A stretch of 64,000 nt of DNA from Nonomuraea sp. SBT364 (GCF_001083785.1 NZ_LAVL01000019.1:1-64000); one strand, 5' to 3'; counted from the first letter of the stretch, positions 6,784 through 16,211 are shown. A program made the numbers and translations. Notes: a model not told the origin generated them from the letters alone.

Positions 6784-9420
6784 ATGAACCCCTGGCGGGA
6801 GGTCCTCGACCGCATCGAGGCGCGCGACGAAGAGCACCTGACGACCTTCCTGGACGGGCTGAACGACCTGGGGCGGAAGGCGGTCGCCGCACAGCTTCCC
6901 GCGCATCTGGCCGAGGAGCTCCGGGGCGGATTCGAGGCCCGATTAAAGATCGAGGCGCTGGCGGCCGGATACCGGCTGGCGGGGGCGGCCTGCCTGACGG
7001 GGGCCGAGCAGGTGGCGACCTGGCTGAACCGCCGGGAGCTGAGGGAGCCGCGCGACCCCGAGCGGGACGCCGGCCGCATCGTATCCCTGCTGCGGCGCCG
7101 GAGCCTGGAATGGCGGCGCGACCTGGCCGCCCGGCTGGCGGGCCGGCTGAGACCGCCGACCGGCAGGGCCTCACGGCGCAGCGACGGCCTGCCGGGCTGG
7201 GAGCTGGTCGCCGCACTGGTGTCCGAGACGGGCGCCGAGCCGCCGCTGAGCGACGCGTTCGTCGCTGGATGGGTCTGGCGGCAGGTATGGCGGCGGCGCG
7301 TCCACGGCAATCGCCTCGCGGCTGATCCGCTGCTCGACGCCCTGCTGCCGCGCCTGTTCGAGGCACAGGGCGTGGCCGCTCCCCTGGCCATGGAGCTGCG
7401 CTGGGACCTGGGGCGGAGCACCGTCGGCGAGCTGGCGGAACTGGCGGGCGGAGGCCGGGTGCCGCGAGAGACGCTCATCGCCGGCTGCGCCCGGCGGTTC
7501 ATGACCGGCGGCCAGGCCGAGGACATCACCCCGTTCGTACGGTTGTGGCGGCTGCTGCGGCCGGCACCGGCGGACATCCCCGTCCTGGACTTCGTGCGCC
7601 TGCTGCCGTCGGCCGGCCCGTCACTGGCGCAGCTCGCGGTGGACGAGCTGCAGCGGGCCGAGGCCGCGGACCTGCTGGACGACGAGCTGTTCGCCGAGGC
7701 CGTCGGGGCGCTGGCGTACCGGCGGGAGAAGGGCCTCCTGCGTGCCGCCGTGCAGTGGCTGGCGCGCACTCCCGCGCCGAGGTGCGCCGGCGCGATGCCC
7801 GCGCTCGCCGCCGTGTTCGACGTGGACACCCCTGCCCTGCGCGAGCGCGCGGTACGGCTGGCGGTCAAGCTGGCCCCGTACGCGGACGCCTCCGGCCGCG
7901 AATCGATCCGCGAGGCCGCGACCAGGCTGCCCGGCGCCTTACGCGAACGCGTCGCCGCTGCCTACGGCCCGATCGACGAGCCGGAGACAGAGCCGGGGCG
8001 GCCGGTCGCCGCCGTTCTGCCGGTGCCCGCGCTGCCCGGGCTCGCACCGCCGTTCACCTCACCGGCCGAGCTGGTCGCGGAGCTGCGGGCGCTGGGCTGG
8101 ATCGACGAGCCGCTGCGCTGCGAGCGCGTCCTGGCCGGGCTGGTCGAGCTGACCCATGGCGATCGCGACGCGATGACCTCGGCGCTGCGGCAGTGGTGGG
8201 AGGAGACCCGATCGCTGCCGGGCGACCCCGACGTTCGTGTGTTCGACCGCAGCGCTCATGACCGCGGGGCCCGTGCTCTGCTGGCCCGCTGCGCGCTGGC
8301 GATCGTGGCGCCCGAGCAGAGCCGGCGGGTGAGCGCGTCGCCAGCCGGGACGCGTACGCACCTCGGCTCCGAGGACTGGCCGCCCCAGCGTCTCCTCCGG
8401 CACCGTCTGGAGGAGGTGATCGCGCTCTTCGAGCGCGGGGAGACGATTCCCGCGCTGCTCGCCACGCCGACCGCCCCCACCGGTCAGGTGGATGCCGCGA
8501 CCTTGGTGGCGCGCATGGAACGGCTGGCGGGCAACGAGCCGCTGCCCGCCGACTTCAAGCAGGCGCTGCTGCGCCTGCCCCGGAACACCGATCCCGATCT
8601 GCTGGCGCGAGCGGAGAAACTGCCCTCGCAGGCGGGCCGGGAGCTGGCCGCCTGGCTACGTGACGGCGGCCGGCCGGATCCCGTCGTGGACTGGGTGGTG
8701 GTGCAGAACAGGCAGGCGTACCACAGGCCCGACCGCCGGCTGCTGCCCAAGGTCGTGCCGCCTAAGGGCCTGCCGGACTGGCTGGAGGAGCTGTGGGTCC
8801 TCGACTCCCCTTACGTCTATCTGTCCTATCAGCACGACGTCCTGTGGTGGCCGGTGATGATGCCGTCTCACCGCGAGATCGTGGCCGCCTGGCTCCTACG
8901 TTCCTGGCCCGGCCTGTCCAGCTCGAACGACCCCAGGATGGAGACCCTGGCGGCCCTGGTCCACGGCGACGGTCCGGTCGGTGCGGCCACCGCGGTCGTG
9001 CTCGCGAGCGGGCTGGGCCATCGGCGGGACGAGCAGCGGGCGGCGGCGGCCGACGCGGCGCTCACCCTGGCCGCGCGCGGGCAGTTCCCCGCCGCCGCGT
9101 TCGGCGCGGCCGTCGTGAAGCTGATCCGGCTGGAGTTCGTCGTGCTCAAGCGGATCGCCGCGGCACTCGGCGAGCTGACGGAGGCCGGCGCGCACGCGGA
9201 GGTGTGGCAGGCGCTCGCCGTCGCCCTTCCTGACCTGATGCCCTCCGATGGCGAACGGCCGCGCGCCGGGCTGGGCGAGCTGCTGGGCGTCGCCGCGCGG
9301 GCGGCCACGCTCGCGGGCGCGAGAGGCGAGATCGCCGGGCTGGCGGGGATGGCCGCGCGCAAGGGCTCGAGCCTCGTGCTGCACGAGGCTCGCCGTCTGT
9401 ACGAGGTGCTGTCCGGGTAG
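6784..9420 (+). CDS. Large alpha-helical protein, DUF6493-like
   Basis: An 878-aa Ala/Leu/Arg-rich cytoplasmic protein. Start ATG 6784 follows GAGGGG. No signal peptide, transmembrane segment or catalytic motif is visible. The helical HEAT-like rhythm, and segments such as LAAGYRLAGAACLTGAEQVA near the start and WWPVMMPSHREIVAAWLLRSWPGL near residue 700, recall DUF6493 proteins that often sit beside SWIM zinc-finger, MoxR and VWA genes. None of those partners is present here. The family call comes from memory of general appearance and is moderate. It is followed by a convergent gene 16 bases away. Function unknown. Confidence 0.62.
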   Translation: MNPWREVLDRIEARDEEHLTTFLDGLNDLGRKAVAAQLPAHLAEELRGGFEARLKIEALAAGYRLAGAACLTGAEQVATWLNRRELREPRDPERDAGRIVSLLRRRSLEWRRDLAARLAGRLRPPTGRASRRSDGLPGWELVAALVSETGAEPPLSDAFVAGWVWRQVWRRRVHGNRLAADPLLDALLPRLFEAQGVAAPLAMELRWDLGRSTVGELAELAGGGRVPRETLIAGCARRFMTGGQAEDITPFVRLWRLLRPAPADIPVLDFVRLLPSAGPSLAQLAVDELQRAEAADLLDDELFAEAVGALAYRREKGLLRAAVQWLARTPAPRCAGAMPALAAVFDVDTPALRERAVRLAVKLAPYADASGRESIREAATRLPGALRERVAAAYGPIDEPETEPGRPVAAVLPVPALPGLAPPFTSPAELVAELRALGWIDEPLRCERVLAGLVELTHGDRDAMTSALRQWWEETRSLPGDPDVRVFDRSAHDRGARALLARCALAIVAPEQSRRVSASPAGTRTHLGSEDWPPQRLLRHRLEEVIALFERGETIPALLATPTAPTGQVDAATLVARMERLAGNEPLPADFKQALLRLPRNTDPDLLARAEKLPSQAGRELAAWLRDGGRPDPVVDWVVVQNRQAYHRPDRRLLPKVVPPKGLPDWLEELWVLDSPYVYLSYQHDVLWWPVMMPSHREIVAAWLLRSWPGLSSSNDPRMETLAALVHGDGPVGAATAVVLASGLGHRRDEQRAAAADAALTLAARGQFPAAAFGAAVVKLIRLEFVVLKRIAAALGELTEAGAHAEVWQALAVALPDLMPSDGERPRAGLGELLGVAARAATLAGARGEIAGLAGMAARKGSSLVLHEARRLYEVLSG

Positions 9421-9435
9421 CGGCCCCCGCCGATC

Positions 9436-10089
9436 TCAGCCCGCCCGCAACGGCCCGTAGTGGGCGAACGCCTCACCGGTGGTGAACGCCCAGTACCGGT
9501 CGCCGGTGGACCAGTGCCACCACTCGGTGGGGTAGTTGACGAATCCGGCGCCGGCCATCGCGTCGCGCAGCCGCCCCCGGTTGGCGGCGGCCTCCGGCGA
9601 GATGTTGTCCGCGTCGGTGTAGCAGGCTTCCTGTGTGTCCTCCGGGGTGGCGTTGACCTCTGTGCCCATCCAGCACAGACGCCCGTCCGGGCCACGCAGC
9701 GTCAGGTCGACCGCGCCTCCCGTCGTATGCGGAGCCACCTCCGGCGGTGAGATGTACCGGCTCGCCTCACGGTGCGCCCGCGCCGCCGGCCAGTGCGGAC
9801 ACTGCTCGCGCAGGAAGGCGACCCGGTCCGCGAAGTAGGCCGCCTGCAGTTCCGGTGGCCGGTATCCCTCGACCACCACGAGCCGGTAACCCGGGGGCAG
9901 AGACGACTGGGCATGCCGCAATCGCCGCAGCACGCCGAGCCGTACCCGGGCGTACGCGCCTTCGGAGTCGGCCTGCCGGCCGTCCACCTCGATCTCGGCG
10001 GCCTCGCGCACGTCCGCCAGCGGCTCGTGGCATTCGCGCACCGGCAACGCCGAGATGCGTTCATCAGCCAGCAGCACGATGTCAGCCAC
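9436..10089 (-). CDS. D-Ala-D-Ala dipeptidase (M15D, VanX-like)
   Basis: GTG 10089 is preferred because GGAGG lies five bases upstream and the protein then begins ADIVLLADERISALPVREC, matching the usual start of VanX-type enzymes; the product is 217 aa. The M15 zinc ligands are seen: His and Asp in PHTTGGAVDLTL, and His in the TEWWHW block with its catalytic Glu. By family knowledge it cleaves D-Ala-D-Ala dipeptide, either for wall recycling or, in vancomycin resistance, to remove the target precursor. There is no VanH/VanA neighbour, so a housekeeping or peptidoglycan-turnover role is likelier. It diverges from a SARP gene across a 180-bp region. Confidence 0.88.
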   Translation of the reverse strand: MADIVLLADERISALPVRECHEPLADVREAAEIEVDGRQADSEGAYARVRLGVLRRLRHAQSSLPPGYRLVVVEGYRPPELQAAYFADRVAFLREQCPHWPAARAHREASRYISPPEVAPHTTGGAVDLTLRGPDGRLCWMGTEVNATPEDTQEACYTDADNISPEAAANRGRLRDAMAGAGFVNYPTEWWHWSTGDRYWAFTTGEAFAHYGPLRAG

Positions 10090-10150
10090 GAGGTCCTCCA
10101 GCACGTTCAATTCGGGCACCGGCCAACACCTTGCTCCCCTGCCCTGCAGA

Positions 10151-10178
10151 ATCCCTGTATTTCCGCTGTAACAGGGAT
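10151..10178. promoter_or_regulatory. Inverted repeat in the VanX-like/SARP divergent region
   Basis: ATCCCTGT (10151-10158) and ACAGGGAT (10171-10178) are perfect 8-bp arms separated by 12 bases, midway between the two divergent starts. This is a candidate operator. SARPs usually bind direct heptamer repeats, so another regulator may use it. Confidence 0.5.
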
Positions 10179-10269
10179 CCTTACTGCGTTGATATAGGGG
10201 GCGCGATCCGGCCACACTGATTGTCAACTCGGTGTGGTGTACGCCTTGACGGGGAATGCGGGGATTTGC

Positions 10270-13200
10270 ATGGAGTTTCGCCTGCTGGGGTCACCCGAGG
10301 TGTGGCTCGATGGTCGGCAGCTCGAACTGTCAGCCAACAAGCTGACGGCCCTTCTCGCGACCGGGCTGTTACAGGCCAACCGGGTGGTGTCGATCTCACA
10401 TTTCGTCGACGCGCTGTGGGGCAACGCGCCACCGGCCACCGCTGGGGCGCTCGTCCACACGTACGTGTCGAACCTGCGCAAGGTGCTGCACGGCGGTGAA
10501 CGCGAGATCATCGTCACCCGCCCGCCCGGCTACCTGTTCGAGGTCGATCGCGAGCGCATCGACGTCAACCGGTTCGAGGCGCTGGCGGCCCAGGGCCAGC
10601 GGGCCGCCGCCGCCGGACGCCACGAGGAGGCGGCGCGGCTGCTGCGGTCCGCCCTGGAGATCTGGCGTGGGCCCGCGCTGAACGGCCTGATGACACCCGT
10701 GCTGCGCCAGGCCGCCGACGGGCTGGAGGAACTGCGCCTCTACGTTCTCGAAGAACGCATCAAGGCGGAGTTACGGCACGGCCTGCCCGGCCCGCTGGCG
10801 GCCGAGCTGGCCACGCTCGTCAAGAAATACCCCCTGCGCGAGGGCCTGCGCGCCCAGCAGATGCTGGCCCTGTTCCGGCTGGGCCGGCAGGCCGACGCGC
10901 TCGACGTCTACCGGCAGGCCCGCGAGGCGCTGCAGTCGGAGCTGGGCATCGATCCCGGCCAGGAGCTGCGCCGGATGCACCAGGCGATCCTGACCGCCGA
11001 CCCGGCGCTGGACGTGCCCGCTCCAGCGGAGCCCGTCGTCGTGACGGTGGACACCGAGCCCGCGGCCGTTCAGCCGCAGGACCCGATCGCGGCCGTTCCG
11101 CCGCAGGACCCGACCCCGGCCGCGCCCCAGGTGCCGCGTCAGTTGCCGCCGGCCATCGGCGGCCTGGTGGGCCGCGACGGCGAGCTGGACAGTCTGCGTG
11201 CCACCCTCATGAACGCGGTGACGGCCGGCCGGCAGGTCTGCTGCGCGATCTCCGGGAAGGCCGGCAGCGGCAAGACCACCCTGGCGATCGCCGCCGCGCA
11301 CGCGGTGCGTGAGTCCTTCGTGGACGGGCAACTGTACGCCACCTTCCGCGGCGGCGGCCCCGAGGAGACCCGCGAGGTCCTCGGCGCGTTCCTGCGCGCG
11401 CTCGGCGAACCGGCATCCCGGCTGTCCGGCCCCGTGGAGGAGCTCAGCGGCCTGTTCCGCAGCCGGATCGCCGGGCGGCGCATCCTCATCCTGCTGGACA
11501 ACGCCGGGCCGGAGGAGCAGGTCCGGCCGTTGCTGCCCGCCCACGGCGGCGTCGCCACGCTGCTGACCAGCCGGGCGGCCCTGGCCGGCCTGGACCTCGA
11601 CGCGAACCTCGGACTGGACGTGCTGGAGCCGGACTCCGCGCTGCGACTGCTCGCCCAGCTCGTGGGCGGGGCACGGGTGGCGGCCGAGCCCGAGGCCGCC
11701 GCGGAGATCGTCCGGCTGACCGGTGGGCTGCCCCTGGCCGTGCGGGCGGTCGGCGCCCGGCTGGCGCTGCGGCAGCGGTGGCCGCTGAGCGTGCTGGCCG
11801 TCCGCCTGCGCGACGAGCGCCGCCGCCTGGACGAGCTGACTGCCGGCGACCTGGAGGTCCGGGCCAGCCTGCACCTCAGCTACGCGAACCTGCCCGACCC
11901 GCTCCGGCTGGCCTTTCGCCGGCTCGGCACGATCGCCGTGGGCGAGTTCCCGCCGTGGCTGCTGGCCCCGCTCCTCGACGCCACCGAGGCCAAAGCCGAG
12001 CATCTCGTCGAGCGGCTGGCCGACGCGCAGCTCGTGGACGCGACCGGCGTGGGTCCCGACGGGCGGGCGCGCTACGGCATGCACGATCTCATCCGGCTCT
12101 TCGCCAAGGAACGCGCCGACGCGGAGGAGCCGGTCGCCGAGCAGAGCCAGGCGATCGAACGGCTGGTGCGGTACCTGCTGGGCGTCATCGCCGACCTGGA
12201 CTCCGGAGCGCCTGACCAGGCCGCCGACCTGCAGTCGTGGCTGGAGCAGGAGCGGTGGTTGCTGGTGCAGACCGTGGAGCGGGCCGGCCGGTTGGGCCTG
12301 CACCGGCCGGCCTGGCGGTTGAGCGCGGCGCTGCTGCCTTCGTTCCGGCTGCACAACACGTTCGACGCGTGGTGGCGGACCCATGCGGCCGCGCTCGACG
12401 CCGCCCGGTCGGCGGGTGACCGGGCGGGCGAGGCGAGCCTGCTGCGCGGTCTCGCCCTGCTCCGCTACGAGCAGGACCGTCTCGACGAGGCCGCCGAGTA
12501 CCACGGCCAGGCGCTGGTGATCTTCCGGGAGCAGGACGATCTGCGGGGGCAGGCCGACTGCCTGCTCGGGATGGCCGCCGTGCACCGGGAGCGGGGCCGG
12601 TTCCGGCACGCGCTCGAACTCTTCGAGCAGGCCGGCGGCATGTGCGCCGAACTGGACGACCCGTCCGGTCTGGCCGAGTGCAAATACGGCATCGGGTATG
12701 TCAACCGGGAGGTGGGCGACTTCTCCGCCGCTGACGCGGCACTGGAGGAAGCGCTGGCGGCCTACCGCCGGATCGGCGACGCCCGCGGGGAGGGCCTCGT
12801 CCTTCGCTCGATGGCGATGGTGCACCGGGCGCGTGGCGACCTCGACCGGGCCGAGCCTCTCGCCGTGAAGGCGATCGCCGTGCTCCGGGAGAGCCAGGAC
12901 CGGTTGCTCATCGCGTACGGGCTGCAGTGCCTGGCGAAGATCCAGGTCAGGCGGGGCGAGTTCGCGCCGGCGGCCGGAGCCCTGCGTGAGGCGCTCGCGG
13001 TGTGCGTCGCCTTCGGCGACCGCTTCGGCACGGCCCTGACCACCCGCACCATCGGCGAGTTGCACCTGGCCAGGGACGAGCTGGATCTGGCCGCGACCCA
13101 CCTCGACGCGGCGCGTGAGCAGTGGGCCGCGATGGGCTTGGAGCTGTTCCGGGCTCGCACCGACCGGGACCGGGCAGAGGTCCACCGCCGGTGCGGCGAG

Positions 13201-13341
13201 CTCGGCCAGGCCGACGAACTGCGCGCGACGGCGGTCGAGACCTTCCGCCGCTACGGCAGCCGCGAGCAGGACGAACTGGCCGCGCCGCCCGGAGAGCCGG
13301 GTCGTGACCTCGAAGAACGCCACGTGAGGTCGCATCATTAG
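10270..13341 (+). CDS. AfsR/SARP-family regulator with NB-ARC ATPase and TPR domains
   Basis: A 1023-aa protein; start ATG 10270 follows GGGGA. An OmpR-like DNA-binding domain (MEFRLLGSPEVWLDG to about residue 95) is followed by a bacterial transcriptional activation domain to about 240, including GLRAQQMLALFRLGRQADALDVYRQ. After a Pro-rich linker comes an NB-ARC/STAND ATPase: Walker A GKAGSGKTT at about 329-337, Walker B RILILLDNA at about 404, and a GLPLAV motif. From about residue 720 to 1000 there are tetratricopeptide-like helical pairs. By family, it integrates signals to activate antibiotic or differentiation genes. No biosynthetic core gene is in this window, so its target is unknown; the divergent VanX-like gene is a candidate. 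Confidence 0.92.
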   Translation: MEFRLLGSPEVWLDGRQLELSANKLTALLATGLLQANRVVSISHFVDALWGNAPPATAGALVHTYVSNLRKVLHGGEREIIVTRPPGYLFEVDRERIDVNRFEALAAQGQRAAAAGRHEEAARLLRSALEIWRGPALNGLMTPVLRQAADGLEELRLYVLEERIKAELRHGLPGPLAAELATLVKKYPLREGLRAQQMLALFRLGRQADALDVYRQAREALQSELGIDPGQELRRMHQAILTADPALDVPAPAEPVVVTVDTEPAAVQPQDPIAAVPPQDPTPAAPQVPRQLPPAIGGLVGRDGELDSLRATLMNAVTAGRQVCCAISGKAGSGKTTLAIAAAHAVRESFVDGQLYATFRGGGPEETREVLGAFLRALGEPASRLSGPVEELSGLFRSRIAGRRILILLDNAGPEEQVRPLLPAHGGVATLLTSRAALAGLDLDANLGLDVLEPDSALRLLAQLVGGARVAAEPEAAAEIVRLTGGLPLAVRAVGARLALRQRWPLSVLAVRLRDERRRLDELTAGDLEVRASLHLSYANLPDPLRLAFRRLGTIAVGEFPPWLLAPLLDATEAKAEHLVERLADAQLVDATGVGPDGRARYGMHDLIRLFAKERADAEEPVAEQSQAIERLVRYLLGVIADLDSGAPDQAADLQSWLEQERWLLVQTVERAGRLGLHRPAWRLSAALLPSFRLHNTFDAWWRTHAAALDAARSAGDRAGEASLLRGLALLRYEQDRLDEAAEYHGQALVIFREQDDLRGQADCLLGMAAVHRERGRFRHALELFEQAGGMCAELDDPSGLAECKYGIGYVNREVGDFSAADAALEEALAAYRRIGDARGEGLVLRSMAMVHRARGDLDRAEPLAVKAIAVLRESQDRLLIAYGLQCLAKIQVRRGEFAPAAGALREALAVCVAFGDRFGTALTTRTIGELHLARDELDLAATHLDAAREQWAAMGLELFRARTDRDRAEVHRRCGELGQADELRATAVETFRRYGSREQDELAAPPGEPGRDLEERHVRSHH

Positions 13342-13447
13342 AGCCGGACCCCACCGCCCTACAGGCGTGCTGCAGCCAAGCTGAAGAGGCCGCATCGACC
13401 GTGGTCGGCAGGCGCGACAAGCGCCCGCTCACACCACGGAGGATCTG

Positions 13448-14815
13448 ATGCGTCACCTCGCAGCCGGCTCGCCCGCCTCGCGCCCCGTTCCCACGCGCAA
13501 GCCTCGGCTTCGCGCAGCGGTCGTCGTCCTGACCGCCGGTGCCCTCACCGCACTCATGCCGGCGGGGGTCGCGGTCGCCGCCCCGACCGATCCGCCGGAC
13601 TTATCCCCGCAGCAGATCGCCGCGCTGGCCGCGTTGCCCTGCGTGTCCGGCGGCCCGACGGCGGCCGACGGCGCCATGGCCGCCGCGCTCAACCCGCTGC
13701 TGAGCCGCAAGATGCGCGGCTACATGACGGCGTACAACACCTCCTGCGCGCGGGCCGTGGTGCAGGCGGTCCGCAACCGGGGGCTCAACCCGCGGGCCGC
13801 CGCCATCGCCATCGCCACCGTGATCGTCGAGACCAGCATCGCCAACCTCGACGGCGGCGACCTCGACTCGGTCGGGCTCTTCCAGCAGCGCGACACCTGG
13901 GGCAGCCACGCCGAACGGACCAATCCGATGACCGCCACCAACATGTTCCTCGACACGATGCAGCGCTTCTATCCCAACGGGTCGTGGAACAACGCGCCCA
14001 TCGGCGAGGTCGCGGCGGATGTGCAGCGCCCGGCCGCCGAATACCGGGGCCGCTACGCCGAACAGGCCGGCGACGCGGTCATCATCGCCAACCGGCTGTG
14101 GTCGAAGACCGCCTCGGACACCGCGGGCGTCTATCGGCCGTCCAACGCCACTTTCTACCTGCGTGACAACAACTGGGCCGGTCCCGCCGACATCACGGTC
14201 CAGTTCGGCAACATCGATGACAAGCCTCTGGTGGGTGACTGGGACGGCAACGGCACCAGCACCGTCGGCGTCTACCGCCCGGACACCCGCTACTTCTACC
14301 TGCGCAACTCCAACACCCCCGGCGACGCCGAGATCGGCTTCCACTTCGGCAACCCCGGCGACATCCCCATCGCGGGCGACTGGGACGGCGACGGAGACGA
14401 GACCGTCGGCGTCTACCGGCCCAGCAACTCCACCTTCTACCTGCGCAACAACAACTGGGCCGGCCCCGCCGACCGCACCATCCACTTCGGCAACAACAAC
14501 CAGGACCAGCCCGTCGTCGGCGACTGGGACGGCGACGGAGACGACTCCGTCAGCGTCTACCGCCCCGCCACCGCCAGCTTCTACCTCATCAACTCCGACG
14601 TCAGCACCGCCAACCCCCGCATCATCCAGTACGGCAGCCACGACGACCGGCCCCTGACCGGCAACTGGAACAGCGACCGCTACACCACCATCGGCGTCTA
14701 CCGCCCCGACACCCGCTACTTCTACCTCCGCAACGACAACACCCCCGGCGACGCCGAAATCGGCTTCCACTTCGGCAACCCCGGCGACATCCCCATCGCC
14801 GGCAACTGGCGCTGA
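13448..14815 (+). CDS. Secreted lysozyme/transglycosylase-like protein with FG-GAP-like C-terminus
   Basis: Start ATG 13448 sits behind GGAGG, giving 455 aa with a signal peptide ending near VAVAAP. Residues about 60-225 match the globular domain of the protein at 2739-4142 (IVETSIANL, LDSVGLFQQRDTWG, AGDAVIIANRLW). The C-terminal 230 residues are five propeller-like units starting VYRP..., with GDWDGDGD calcium-loop motifs. This repeat family differs from the one at 1724-4139. The last 698 bases, including the stop, are repeated without a visible difference in the next gene. The products are probably secreted together, 36 bases apart in one operon. Confidence 0.85.
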   Translation: MRHLAAGSPASRPVPTRKPRLRAAVVVLTAGALTALMPAGVAVAAPTDPPDLSPQQIAALAALPCVSGGPTAADGAMAAALNPLLSRKMRGYMTAYNTSCARAVVQAVRNRGLNPRAAAIAIATVIVETSIANLDGGDLDSVGLFQQRDTWGSHAERTNPMTATNMFLDTMQRFYPNGSWNNAPIGEVAADVQRPAAEYRGRYAEQAGDAVIIANRLWSKTASDTAGVYRPSNATFYLRDNNWAGPADITVQFGNIDDKPLVGDWDGNGTSTVGVYRPDTRYFYLRNSNTPGDAEIGFHFGNPGDIPIAGDWDGDGDETVGVYRPSNSTFYLRNNNWAGPADRTIHFGNNNQDQPVVGDWDGDGDDSVSVYRPATASFYLINSDVSTANPRIIQYGSHDDRPLTGNWNSDRYTTIGVYRPDTRYFYLRNDNTPGDAEIGFHFGNPGDIPIAGNWR

Positions 14816-14816
14816 C
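14119..14816 (+). repeat. 698-bp duplication, copy 1
   Basis: Copy 1 of a segment encoding the whole VYRP/GDWDGDG module. Read base by base against 15460-16157 it shows the same length, no indel and no difference that I can find. The boundaries are sharp: it begins at CACCGCGGGCG and ends one base after the stop codon. Confidence 0.93.
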
Positions 14817-14851
14817 GCACTCCTGATTCTCAGTACGAAAGGGATTTCACC

Positions 14852-16156
14852 ATGTCGACGACACACCTTCTCCGAACCCGCAGGACGGCGAGCCGCGTCG
14901 CCGCCGTCATGCTCAGCGTGGCCATGGCCCTGGGCGCCACCGCCGCACTGGATCTGGCCTTGCCCCAGGTGGCGGCGGCGAACGCCGCGCCGAGCCGCGG
15001 TGTCATCGCGGCCACCGCCGCTTCCCAGGTGGGCACCACCGGTACCAGCGCCCAGTGCCAGAAATATGGTCCGTTATGCGATGACTGGTGTGCGATGTTC
15101 GCCACCTGGGTGTGGGAGCAGGCCGGAGTGTCCGGCTCGCCACGCGGCATCTACGTGGCGACCGCGATCGGCCAGTGGGGCGTCGAGCGGAGCCTGTTCA
15201 AGCGCCGGCCCGCCGGCTCGCGCGGCACCCCGCTGCCCGGCGACATCGCGGTGTACGGCGAGCCCGGCTCGGGCACGGGCGGGCACGTCTCCATCGTCCA
15301 CACGGTCAACGGCGACGGCACCATCACCACGATCGACGGCAACGACAACAACCGTGTGACCAGGAAGATCATCAACCCCGTCACCGCGAGAGCGGGCCGG
15401 CGCGACGTGCTGATCTCCGGCTACGTGACACCGCCCGGCGCCGTCTCGGCCGTCTCCGCCACCGCGGGCGTCTATCGGCCGTCCAACGCCACTTTCTACC
15501 TGCGTGACAACAACTGGGCCGGTCCCGCCGACATCACGGTCCAGTTCGGCAACATCGATGACAAGCCTCTGGTGGGTGACTGGGACGGCAACGGCACCAG
15601 CACCGTCGGCGTCTACCGCCCGGACACCCGCTACTTCTACCTGCGCAACTCCAACACCCCCGGCGACGCCGAGATCGGCTTCCACTTCGGCAACCCCGGC
15701 GACATCCCCATCGCGGGCGACTGGGACGGCGACGGAGACGAGACCGTCGGCGTCTACCGGCCCAGCAACTCCACCTTCTACCTGCGCAACAACAACTGGG
15801 CCGGCCCCGCCGACCGCACCATCCACTTCGGCAACAACAACCAGGACCAGCCCGTCGTCGGCGACTGGGACGGCGACGGAGACGACTCCGTCAGCGTCTA
15901 CCGCCCCGCCACCGCCAGCTTCTACCTCATCAACTCCGACGTCAGCACCGCCAACCCCCGCATCATCCAGTACGGCAGCCACGACGACCGGCCCCTGACC
16001 GGCAACTGGAACAGCGACCGCTACACCACCATCGGCGTCTACCGCCCCGACACCCGCTACTTCTACCTCCGCAACGACAACACCCCCGGCGACGCCGAAA
16101 TCGGCTTCCACTTCGGCAACCCCGGCGACATCCCCATCGCCGGCAACTGGCGCTGA
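14852..16156 (+). CDS. Secreted CHAP-domain amidase/endopeptidase with FG-GAP-like C-terminus
   Basis: A 434-aa protein with a signal peptide (to about residue 45, AANAAPS). The CHAP domain follows: CDDWCAMFATWVWEQAGV holds the nucleophile Cys and GGHVSIVHTV the catalytic His, as in cell-wall amidases of the NlpC/P60 superfamily. The C-terminal module from TAGVYRPSN to AGNWR is the duplicated five-unit repeat. ATG 14852 follows AAAGGG. Location is extracellular. It likely acts on peptidoglycan, with the repeat module as an adhesion or substrate-binding part; that role is inferred. Confidence 0.88.
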   Translation: MSTTHLLRTRRTASRVAAVMLSVAMALGATAALDLALPQVAAANAAPSRGVIAATAASQVGTTGTSAQCQKYGPLCDDWCAMFATWVWEQAGVSGSPRGIYVATAIGQWGVERSLFKRRPAGSRGTPLPGDIAVYGEPGSGTGGHVSIVHTVNGDGTITTIDGNDNNRVTRKIINPVTARAGRRDVLISGYVTPPGAVSAVSATAGVYRPSNATFYLRDNNWAGPADITVQFGNIDDKPLVGDWDGNGTSTVGVYRPDTRYFYLRNSNTPGDAEIGFHFGNPGDIPIAGDWDGDGDETVGVYRPSNSTFYLRNNNWAGPADRTIHFGNNNQDQPVVGDWDGDGDDSVSVYRPATASFYLINSDVSTANPRIIQYGSHDDRPLTGNWNSDRYTTIGVYRPDTRYFYLRNDNTPGDAEIGFHFGNPGDIPIAGNWR

Positions 16157-16157
16157 C
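15460..16157 (+). repeat. 698-bp duplication, copy 2
   Basis: Copy 2 of the module-coding duplication, offset by 1341 bases from copy 1, ending one base past the stop codon. It shows no visible nucleotide difference even at third codon positions. Confidence 0.93.
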
Positions 16158-16162
16158 CTGAT

Positions 16163-16211
16163 CGAGCCGAGAGGGTCCCTCCGCAGGCGGCGGAGGGACC
16201 CTCTCGGCTCG
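16163..16211. terminator. Perfect 22-bp stem-loop between convergent genes
   Basis: Arms 16163-16184 and 16190-16211 are exact inverted repeats around a 5-base loop. The hairpin lies six bases after the CHAP gene stop and ahead of the convergent comB-like gene. It is a probable bidirectional terminator without a T-tract. Confidence 0.85.

Noticed and set aside
10771..13395. Long minus-strand open frame opposite the SARP gene
   Set aside because: It is a GC-bias shadow: the composition is Arg/Gln/Val-rich, there is no ribosome-binding site, and the plus-strand protein has clear domains.
13601..16111. Minus-strand Val/Gly/Asp-rich frames opposite the transglycosylase/CHAP repeat genes
   Set aside because: They are antisense to GDWDGDG repeats, which explains their repetitive composition; they have no start signals.
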